Shown piece by piece: positions 18,900 to 30,800 of a stretch of 64,000 bases of DNA (position 1 is its first letter; the number at the start of each line of letters is the position of its first letter). Source of the DNA: Myripristis murdjan. Lineage: Eukaryota; Chordata; Actinopteri; Holocentriformes; Holocentridae. The stretch is from positions 25,554,001 to 25,618,000 of the forward strand of contig NC_043995.1 in NCBI RefSeq assembly GCF_902150065.1, read 5' to 3'. Below the pieces are notes generated by a model. The model worked only from the letters and a program-made list of their open reading frames with translations, searched no databases and was not told where the DNA came from. A program made the position numbers and the translations under genes.

Positions 18900-21800
18900 T
18901 CAGATCCGGACCTCAGAGTACTGAGTCTTGTCTTCCTCGTCTGAGCTGCTGTAGCCTTTTGTGCGACTGTGGTGGCCTCCTTGATTGCCGGACTTTGCCT
19001 TGAAGTTCACCACCGAGTAGTTGATCTCTACGTCTTCTTCGCTGCTGTCCGAGTCAAAGTTGGACGCCACGGGCTGCTTCTGAGCACGCGCCTTGCCAAT
19101 GTTCTCGTAGACATCGTGCTTTCCCTGTGCATCCTAGGAACACAGGAGAGATCATCACCAGTTATAGTCATTCATCCTGAGTTTATTTTAGGCACATCAT
19201 GATTCATATGAAACACACATCTGATATCTCGTAACTCATGCGGTACATTTCCATGCAGGGGATTGGGAGAGGGGGATGTCCCTTGCTGTAATCAGTGAGT
19301 TTGCTACACCAAACTTAATTTCCCAACAGGAAGCATCCTCTGTGGTGTCACAGATGTAAGTACTTCTTATTTTGGAAGTTCCTCATTTACTCCAACTGCA
19401 GTTAAAGTAGTAAATTAAGTAAATAAATAGCTGATGATAGAAGTTAGGGGTGACTAAGATAAAATAAGCCTTTATTAGTCCCACCACAGGGAAATTCACC
19501 ACTACAGATTACATGGTAGAGAATCCTTTACCGGTATGAACTGGAGCAAATAGCAGCAATTAAAGTGAAATGGAGTCTCAGTAAAACATTTACCTGAATA
19601 TGTTCTTGAGCTCAATATAAGTTTGTATATTGCCACTCTGTTTTGTTGCCTCCCTACTCATGTGTATTGCATTCACAAAATGACTCTCAAAAACAAAAAA
19701 TATGTAAAATATGTAAGTGTGATGTACATAATATGTATATAAGTTGCAAGAGCATAAGTCAAAGAGTATCACAGGTCTATCTGCCCTGCTGTTTTTTCCA
19801 GATAACCATGTTTACTTTTTCATTCAGTTTTGAAAAATTGGCCATCAGTGTTATAAAGAAATAAAAATAGACCACATTTTCCTTATCTGATACTCTTTGA
19901 GTCATGTTTGTAATTTGATCATATTTTTGTTGTCGCTCTGTTTTTGAGAGCCTTGAATGAAATTAATGACATGGTAGATAATGGAAGATCTGTGTTCGAC
20001 AGTTGGGCTCCTGGTGAACCCGAGTGGCAGAATATCGACTTATGTATCGACTAAACCTTTGAGGCACTAAAGGTTTGCATGTGGCTGACCTTTTGACGTG
20101 GCTTTGGCTTCACCACTTTAGCATATACGTCTTCTTCACCCGCTTTTGCTTTTGGAGCCGGTCTATTCCTGAAAAACAGAACATCATTATCCATATCTGT
20201 CGCCTGAACATTTTTCTCTCTGGTCACGGTATTCAATACGCAAAGACACACAGTTCTCACTTTTTCTGTTCCCCAAAGTGTAAGGAAGCATAGTTGACTG
20301 CATCGTCCTCTGTGGATCTGTCCTGCCCTCTGGCTGGCTGCGAGGGACCCTGAACAGATGTCAAACAGAAAACATCAATGATTATACAGTAGCAGCTGAA
20401 TCAGTTCATTCATCTTTCCAAACAGATGCTGCAAGTGTCCAGCGGTTCATGCCCTCGCAGTACTGAACACTGAATGATCAGTTCGTGGCTGCAGCCAGAC
20501 ACACTCTGTCATTTAAATCAGCAGCCATCAGTCACAGACAAATCCTCTGTCTACCAGTTGGATCTGACTGGTGGTGCATTTTTTTTTTTTTTTTCAAGGC
20601 TGACACCAATATTTTCAGTGAAGATAATAAATTGAATTTGTGTCAGTATTCAGTAAGTTGAAATGTGCGACGGCATATTAGTGCCATTGTAGGGAGACAA
20701 AAAATTATGGAGCCAATATTCTAAGAAAAAACTCCAATTTCTAAGATTCTAGTGTAAATTTACAAGATAGAACTCACAAATTTATGAGAAAAAAACCCTG
20801 AAAACTATGAGATTATAAAGTCACAAATTTACGAGAAAAAAAAAAATCATCGCTTTACTTTGCAAAGTTGGATCAACCACACACTGCAGGCACATAATAA
20901 ATTAATTCTCACAAATTTGTGAGTTTTTCCTCTCACAAATTTTCTACTTTAATCTCAGAGTATTTTTCTTGCAAATTTGTCCCTTTTTTTCTCATAAATT
21001 TAGGACTTCAGTCTTTTAAATTCTGAGTTTTTTTCTTGGAATATGATGCTGTATAAATGTGATGATTTTTATGTCAAAAAAAAAAAAAATACACAAGAAT
21101 TCTGTGCTTCCCCCATGTTTTAATCTCTGCACAGATGGAAAGCTCCTGAAACACTATTTAGAGATGAAATTCTTCGAGGGAAACCTTTTTAAAGTGTGTG
21201 CAAACTGTGATACTTTAGTGCAACGGATTAAGAAACAAAAACTAAAACACATGGAAAAGATCTGTTTCAGGTTTAAGTGACTGTTATGCAGCTCAACAGC
21301 AGACGACACTGACTGGCCATCATCCAACAGTCACTAAAGGTCAGTTTGCTGTGCCTCTTCCCATTTGGCGGATTTCACAAAATTCAGTCATGCACTTTTG
21401 TTTTCATTTACTGTTTTCATGATGAGGATATCACAGTTATTTTAACTTATTCGCATAAACTTGACTTGACTTGCTTTTTCACCGTCTCACCTGCTTGCCC
21501 TTGGGCAAATTCACAGTACAGTAAACAGTGCTGATGTTGGAGGCCGGCCTGAGGAGAAATAAGGAGAATAAAAACTGTGAGTGACAGCCACAAACAATCC
21601 CATTTGTGTCTGAAGGCTCTTCAATGAATCTTTTGACTCCGGCATACACACCAGCCCACCCGGCCCCGTGTCCTACAGTGTGTGCCTTGTCCCGGTCAGG
21701 AACTGTGTGTGCCTGATGCCTTACGTGCTGTCTGGACGAGGCCGGCAGGGCTGGGGCTGCGGACGACACCGTCGGTCGGGCAAAAGGTCATCTCTGCTCC

Positions 21801-24800
21801 TGCAAGGCCCGACAAAGCCGTTTTCACTCACCAGATTCTCCCTGGTGCCGTTCCGCAAGACCTGATTTTTTTTTTTTTTTTTTCACACAGAGTCACACAC
21901 TGTTAGTTCATTTATCTCCAAGTATGTTAAATTAAGGTGTGCAACAGGTTGTGCAGAATAAAGACAGAAAATAATCACCAGAAAACCAAAGATGCCCCAG
22001 CAAGGCCGTGTGTTTGACGCCCCCTGCTGAAAAGGCTTGTTTCGTCTTTGTCTGAAAAAACAACAACACTGATTGAGCTCTATTTACATGTGCATAGTTA
22101 GCACATTGAATTCTATACTGTATAACTGTAAAGATTGTGTTTTGTTTTGGTTTTTTTTCTACCTGCACAGAAAACCCAAGAGCAGAACAGCAACCAGACC
22201 AAAGAGGAAGAAGAGGATGATTGGGAGAAAACGCAGGAATCCTCCTGAGGTTCGAGGAAGAGGAGAGAGGGGATAAAAATCAATATTTGCACTGAAAATA
22301 AGTTTGGTGCATTTAAACTCAAAATTGTACCGCTGCTCTCAAACCTAATATAGCTTACTCCGTGAAAAAAACTCAGTACATACAGATATAGTATATACAG
22401 TATACAGCATATACAGTATCTCCCTTTTAATACCATAGAGAGGCAACATACAAGAACATCCTGGATTCATTCTGCAGTGTTTATGCTGAAAATGACGTGT
22501 GGGCTTGTAATTCACTCACGGTCAAGAAACACTTCTTGTGACTCAGAACGTTGGAGACCCATTTGATTTTTAGCAGTGCAGTAGTACATTCCAGGCTTGT
22601 CTGGGGAAACTGTGTAATTTTGACCAGATGAGACCCATGTCCCGTCAGATTCCTCCTCTGTAATCTTGTACCACTGGTACTGGCTGACGGCAGGAAAGCT
22701 GTGACACCTGCAGCTCAGATTCGCCGGACTCTTCCAGTTAAGCAGGGATATGTCGATCTTTACATCTTTTGGAGCGTCTAACATGGAAAAAAATAAGTGA
22801 TTAAGGATAGCACAAATTCCTAGTCCTGTAGAAAATTCATATCAGGTATTCAGTTTACATTTTAACTGATTTATTAGGCAGCTGTTACACGCTTAAGCTT
22901 TTCTGTTTCACCTTAAATGCCACATCCGGACAGCTGAGGTGGAATATCATAAATCCCCACTCCCCCCCTCACTTTATTAGGCTGCTTATGTTTAATATTG
23001 TAAAGTGCTCATAATTATGATAATTCCAATAGCACCTGAAGGCAGCATGAGTAAGATAAGTCATTGTTTGACCCCCAAAAAAGAGATACTAACACTTTTA
23101 ACGTCTTTATAGTTTATGTTTATAGACTGAATAGAGAATAAATTTGGGATTTATTTAGTTAGTTAGTTTGCTCATTTGTTGGTAGCACACATTATTTCCA
23201 AGTTTCTTATTGTTGTGATTAACATCAGTTGAAGCAACTGAAGCCAATGAACAGGAATAGGATTTACTTCTGAGACGAATTTATCTGTGCACCGTCCACT
23301 CGAGGGAAGCGTAAATGTTGTGCCTTTGGCCTCTGACAGTCGGGTCACAAGGCGCCGTGGTTCCCCCCTCCCATCGATTCACACCCATCAGTGTGTCAGT
23401 CTACTTACACATGACTTTGACCTCGAATTCCTGTGACTTTCCCGTTCCAAGGTCATTATGGGCTGTACAGCTGTACAGTCCACTGTGGGAGGGAGTGACA
23501 GAACGGAGAGTTAAAATATCTTTTTGTCCCTCAAGCTCCTCTGTCCTGGCTGCAGTCGTCCTCCAGGTGTAGGACGTCACTGGTGGATTTGACTCAGCTT
23601 TGCACTTCAGCACCAAGTCCTCTTTTTCACGCACATTTGGACCATCTTTACCTTCCGCAGACGAAACCAACACATTTTTGGGACGATCTGTATTTACCAA
23701 AAATAAAGTCAGGTTAGAAAACTGTTCACAGGATCTGAAACACAGTTTGAAAACATCCCATCAGATGATTACTGTATGATGATGGCCGTAATCGCGGTCT
23801 TTCTCACAGTGGCTCTCATCTAGATGATTATTTCTACTGTAATGAATGTTCATTATACTGTACATATGGAAAGAAAAGGCAAGGTGGCAAGACAAGCCTA
23901 AGTAAATAATCAAAATCCACTGGTTATGGTTGCTCAAATGTATTGAAGCCATGTGCCATTAGTAAAATTAAAATGACACAATTTCAAAAAAAAAAAAAAA
24001 AAAATGGAATGGAAACCTTTTTTTGTTTTGCTGTTTTTTACAGACCCCTGCTGGGGTCAGCTGAGAAAAAAAAAAAAAAAAACTAAATCTGCACTCAGGG
24101 CACAGATTATAAATCTGACAGCCCTGTTTGTAAAATTGTGTACACAGATTATTAAACCAAGAGTGCAGATTTAGTGTTTGTTTTTTGCTTCACCTGACCC
24201 CAGAGGGAGTTTTTACAGATCTGCAATGTACAGATACAAAGACTTCTCTCCCATTGGCCTGTTCTGCCTCCAGAAAGACATTTTCAAGATCATGCATGAT
24301 TATTTCAGATTCATAATTGTGAGGAATGAGCTGCACTCACATTTCACCACCAGCTCCTTCTCTGTGCTGTCAGAACCTTCAGAGTTTTTGGCCTTGCAGA
24401 GGTACCGGCCTGCGTCGTCTGGAGTTACTTCAAACGGGACTTTGATTGTGCTGACAAAGTTGGAGTCGGGTGGAGAAGTCGTTGAGGAGAACTGACCGTT
24501 TGAGTTGATGTGTGACAAGGTGAGCTGTGCCAATGGGAAGCTTTCAGTGGTGCAGCTGATGGTGATATTTTGACCTTCAGTGGCCTCAGAAGGCATCCAC
24601 AGTGTGAGATTGGTGGGTTGGACTGTGGAGAGGAAACAGGTGACCTTCAGGAGGGCATGTTCAAATTGTCAAGTTGATTTGTCAAGCTGAGTGACCTGTA
24701 TCAATCGTAATAACCCCGACATGTGTGGGTTAGTAGGGCCCTATTGCACCCTCTAGTGGGTCAGAGGAGTTTTATCCTCTCACCAGTCGGTCTTAACTGA

Positions 24801-27800
24801 GGCCCTGGAGTCACACCTGCCTTGATGCAACCTTCTCCCTCACCTTAACCAGCTATTCATGGTTATTAAAGCTAAGAGTGAACCTACTGGTGGGTTAGTA
24901 GGTTCCTATCAGTCCACAGATGTGGACTGATAGGAACCTACAGATGTGTGATGAATATGCCCATTCAATAATAAATTGACCGAGGCTATTGGTTATAAAT
25001 TCCAGGTGTGCAAAGGACAATTTTCCAAACTATTTGGTGGGTTGTTGGAATAATTAGTGGAGAAGTTGGTCTCAAGAAAAGCTTAAGGTTCAATTTTAGG
25101 TGCACCGTGGAGATGTTTAGAACAAATTTTCTGGGTTGTCTTAAAGAAAAAACAGTATAATCCTTTTTGAAAACCGGAAGCTCATTGTACATTCACATCT
25201 TCCTATTTGGATTATGTATGTATTTTTTCAGAAAATGTTTTGAACAACTACTTTTCACTACCTTTATCCCAAATATTCATAACCACAGAGAGCCATTATA
25301 AATAGCCTAATCTAATATTTAAAAGCATGGTTTGCCACTTTTTGTGCCTGAACAATTTAAAAACAGATTTGACTATACAGTTCAAACTTTGAAAAAGAGC
25401 ATTAATAATAATTTTTGAGTTTGAAAACAAGGGTCCTGCTGGGTTGTTTTCAAAGTTAGAATGAACATTTTAAAATAGGTTGAAAAATACCAAACTTGTT
25501 CCTTAATTAAACAGCATAAACTGTGTATGAGGACTTTATCGGTTCCCTCTTATATTGAAAAAAAAAAAAAAAAGAGAGAGAAAAAAGGTAGCTCCTGTCT
25601 GTTGGTTTCTTTGTGTTGAACACAGATCTGTAGCCTCGGTCTCTGTAGCCTGCATCATAACATATTTTAGATGAATGAGGAAGCTTCATCTTTGAGGTCA
25701 TCATAAAAGACAAAGAGGCTACAGCATGCAGTGGTGCAAGAGCGTAACTGATCTGAACCACAAGGTATGTTTTTACCTTAACCTACAATTACTTACAGAG
25801 TACTTTGATGCATGTAGCACTACTATTGGTCCCTGGACCGATGATGTTGGTGGCGCTGCAAATGTAACATCCATGATCTTCTCTGTCTACACGGTCAATA
25901 CGAAGGTCCTTCTGAGAGTGTGAGAGCTTGTGGTGACTGTTGTGGTACCAGCTGTAAGTCTGTGGCTCAGGAAAGGCCTCAGTGTTGCAGGTTAGACTGA
26001 GGGGCTCCCTGATTTTCACAGAATCATCAACAACATAATATCTGGAAACCTTGGAGTTCCTTGGAGCGTCTACAAAGGAAAAGGCAACTTTAGTTTAGGT
26101 TCAGCAACATCATGTGCGCCACTTCATCTGTAGCTTGAGCCATTTGGAGAAAGCTTTATTCAAAAGCCATTTGACTGGATATGGTATTAGTATGAATAGT
26201 CCTTGTGGAGGTCCTAACTTTGTGCCATGTTCTGCTTCTTGAGATGTACCAGACCAGGGGTTGTGAAACTTACACAGAACATTGATTTGATGCGGCTGAG
26301 ACCTGGCAGCACCCACACTGTTAGTTGCTTCACATGTGTAGGATCCACGTCTCTCGGGCTGGATCTGCTTAATTTCATATGTCTTTCCCTCTCCAATCCA
26401 GTTGTTGTTTTGGTACCATCCGAAGGAATGAGGTTCTGGGTTGCTTCTGCTCACTGCACAAGTCAACGCGATGTCTTCTCCCTCTGTAATTTCAGAGCTA
26501 TTCGTCTCTACTTTAACCTCACTTGGACAATCTGAAACAGAAGTTTTCCACATTATTTTAGTTTGATTCACAATGACAATCAACTTTTACACCAGAGACT
26601 CCAGCGCAAAATATTAGATGTCATACAGCTACAGCACTATTATGAGGGAAAAGTATTTATAGAGTAGATAGATAGATAGATAGATAGAAGTTAAATAAAC
26701 GTAAGAAGTTCTCACATTTCACATCAATGTGGATCGTAGCTGATCTGTCTGTCCCATACTTGTTTGTAGCTACACAGTAGTACGTCCCGCTCTCTGAAGC
26801 TGTAATGGAATTAATTTTCCACTCTGCTCCTGTAACATTGATTTTAACAGTGGCCTCAGTTCCATCTTTAAACCAGGAAAATGCGGGGTCAGGACGCCCT
26901 CTAGTGGAGCAAGTGAGAGTTACAATGTCTCCTTCCTTGACATCCTCAGGGCTTTTCCTCGCCTCTGTGTTTCTAGGCGAATCTGAGGCAACAGAAGAAA
27001 AGAGGAACTGATTGAGAGAAGCTGAGAGAAATGCATTTGCATACTGTCATAATGAAAGTGGATGCAGACATTGACATTTACCCACGCTACATTAATTGAG
27101 CAGCTTTGTTATGTACTTTTTTTTTAACGTCAGTAGTTTCACATTTACTTAGGTACATTTTTTTTTAAATCATTTCCATTACAGAGAACAAATGATCAGT
27201 GACAGATTGTGGAACGTTTAACAATAAAAGCTAAGCCAGCAAAGACGAGAGGAGGAATCTGCTTCTGCCTTGTTGGTTCTACTTTTTGTCATTTCCAAAT
27301 TTCAAATCAAAGCTGCATGAGGAAAAACTGCAGATGGTCAATGGAGGCCAGAACCATTTAGACTCAACTGGCCAAAAATGTGGAATAAGTGTGGAAAAAA
27401 GAGGAAAATTTGTACAATTTGAAAAACTACTGCACAGTGTAGCACAATGGCTTGTTTTCATTCTGCAAGAACAGGACATTCAATCTGAATACAACATATT
27501 CATGCATACTTTGTGTTTATGTAATACTGAGATGAAAAGGACAGATGTAAAATCTGCAAAATGTCTTTCACTTCCTTGATAATAGTCTCATTTACAGTAT
27601 ATATTTTGCATGATTCCTTTCTTTAACTTCCTGCCCAGTAGTTTTAAGATGTTAGCAATGAAGAGGAAGAAAGATGCATAATGTTCATTGAAATCAGTCC
27701 ACCAAGTTTTTCTTTCCTCGCTCTTTCAAACAGAAACAGATATACAAAAGCTCTGACAGCTGCTTGGTGTTTCAGGTCTAGGTTTTCACATCTGGCCTCT

Positions 27801-30800
27801 CTTTCATAGCAGACTACTCCATGTTGACCAAAACACTCAAGCACCAAGTGTTTTCTTCATTTCTATAATGATTATGGTAATAAAAAGAAACTGGACTTGT
27901 GAAATGTAAAAGTATATGATCCGATGCTCAGTAATTTGTAGGCTGTGATCCTGTGAATCACAATTACACTTCCTAGTTACTGCAGTTAAGAAAGTTTCCC
28001 TGATATAGAAAAAAGAGAATATCACCAATTTGTCCTGACGGTGAGAACCACGTAGACTCAACCATCATATTGTCATGCTTATTCTATATCTGCCAGTTGA
28101 GTCTACAAGGTCCTCACTTCGATCGATCCTCAGCAATTTTGCATAATGCCCCTTTAAAAGAATCTAGTTTGAAGTGTGTTCTCTCCTCCCTTTGTAACTG
28201 CATGGAAAGTTCACACCTATAGTTTGTTGTGCTCTTTCCACCACTGTGCAGCAGTCACTTGCTTTTCATGCACTTGTACTAATTTGAGTACTTTTTAAAG
28301 TCTGTAGTTTTACTTTTACTAAGGTGTTGTTAGATTTTAAATCACTTTCATTACTTAGCATCAGATTTGTGACTCTGGAGACTCTTGGCTTGTCTGATTG
28401 TTACACCATTCACAACCAGTGGCAAGTCTGCACAGAGGGAGAGACTGACTTCACTTTGTTATCCATTTTCTAACTTACTTTTAGGTAAGGACAATTTCAG
28501 AGAGCTAACAGTAGACCTACCTCTACTGGAATGGGACATTTTTATTCCCTCCACCCCTGCTCAAATGATAGACATCTCATTATAAAACTGAACTCAAATT
28601 CTGAACTTACGCTCCACAGTTAGACGGACACTCTGAGCCAAACAATTGTCTCTCTTATCTTGCAATTGACATGTGAACGTCCTCCCATCATCCTGCCCGT
28701 TAGCCATAAAGCTGACTCTGCTGACTTTAAGGTTTTCGTCATAGTCCTGTTGATAACTTAGTTGGAGCTCTTTAATTTGTGGACGGAAACGGCAAGAACT
28801 TGATGTTGAACACTTGAGGGTTACAGGACCGGACTCCTTTACTGTAGGTGGCTCTTCAAATGTGATCTTGCATGGGTTTTCTGAAAAGAAGAAGGGAGAC
28901 AATATAAGCGATGCAGAGTTAAACAACAAGGTGTTTTGTTTTGTTTTTAGCTTATGTGAACCTGTTGTAAAAAGTTTGACATAAATGTGCATGATGGAAA
29001 ATATTTTGTTTGATATTCTTCATATTCTATGCATATGATATGTGACAAACTTTTCTCAAAGGCGGAGATAAGCTGAGGTTATTGGTATAAACCTCAGTTA
29101 ACCTTTTTTTCTGAGCAGAAGTGAACAACCTGGCAAACATCTTTTTGGCCTGGAGTTTTCAACATTTTCATCTTTTGGATGCTCACACCCCATTTGAAGT
29201 GATTTTTCCCCAACAAGTACCAAAAGAGATAGTTAGTACTGAATGTTTTTTTCATTTCCTCCCATAGTTTTCTGGTAGTTTTATTGATTTTCTATTAGTA
29301 TTATTTTGCAGATTTTTCACTTATACTCCATTATTTCTCACATTTCTCACATTCTCATATTCTCATATTTTAGCACATTTATTTTACTTGTTTTTGACAG
29401 AAATCAAATTCATTTGTGCAGGTTTAATTGTTAAGATTTCTTACATTAGCACTGACAATTAGTGGTGAGATTCAGGAAAATGTTAAAATGATCCCTCATA
29501 CATGTTCTGCATTGAAACAATATCTTAAGGTATAGTAAAATTAAACTGTACATTTTGCTGAGGATTGCCTGAAAGCCCCCGAAGGACCCCGGGGGGTCCT
29601 TGGACCCCACTTTGAAAACCACTGAGTTTGGTTGGCTAACAGAAATGAGCAAAACTACATATTTCTTCCTCAGTTAGCAGCAAGCATACCAGATGTCATC
29701 ATATACAGGGACAAGAAAAAGTATATGAACCCTTTGAAATATCCTAGTTTTCTGCATTAATTTGTCATAAAATGTGATCAGATCTCCATCTACGTCTATG
29801 AGTATAGACAAACACAAAGTGCTTAACCTAATACCACACAAACAATTATAATATTTCATGTCTTTATTGATCACATCCATTAAACATTCACAGTGCTGCT
29901 GGAAAAAGTGAGTGAATCCTTTGGCTAATGATTCCCAAAAGAATTAACTGGAGTCAGGAGTTAGCAAACCTGAGGTCCAATCAGTGAAACGAGATGTGAG
30001 CCAGGTGTAGAGCTACTTTTGACTCCTACAAAAAACACTCAAACTGTTGTTGAGTGTTTTAACAAGAAGCATCTGTTGTGGTGAACCATGCCTCGCTAAA
30101 CAGTGATCTCTGAAGGCCTTTGGTCAAGAATTGTTGATTTGCATACGATTGGAAGGGGTTACAATGTAATCTCAAAGACTTTAGGTATTCAACAGGCCAC
30201 ATTTAGACAAACTGTCCACAAATGGAGACAATTTTGTGCTAAAAAATAAGTACAGACTGAGCAGCATTGTGAAATGGTGTGGCAAAATATAAAACTTGAA
30301 GAGCCAGAGCTACAAGGAAGGCCAAATCTGTCCTGTCTGACCAGAGTCACCTCTTGTCTCTTGAATACAGACGGCTGCCATCTGGTCGCAGGTCCATTGT
30401 ACCAAAGTGTAGGACCAAGAGATACAAGACCTCATTTGTCCTGGTCACTACTGGCATCATGAATAGCTTGATGTGGTCTGTCCCTTATAAATGCCAGTAG
30501 ACTACATCTGTATGTTGGGTATTCTGTGTATGAACTGCTGTCTTTACCATTTATTTATTCTCTGCTGGCTGTACAACAAACTGTTCCTTGGATGTAATAA
30601 AATTTACTTACTTATTCATTGGAAGAGATTAAGCAAATGCAAAAGATTGAACAGGCATGGTGTCCATGGCAGGACACCATGGAGGAAGCCGCTGCTTTCC
30701 AAAAAAAAAAAAAAAAAAAAAAAAAAAACATCCCTGCATCCCTGCAAGTTTGCTAAAGAGCGCCTTGACACTGCACAACACTACTGGGAAATTGTTTTGT

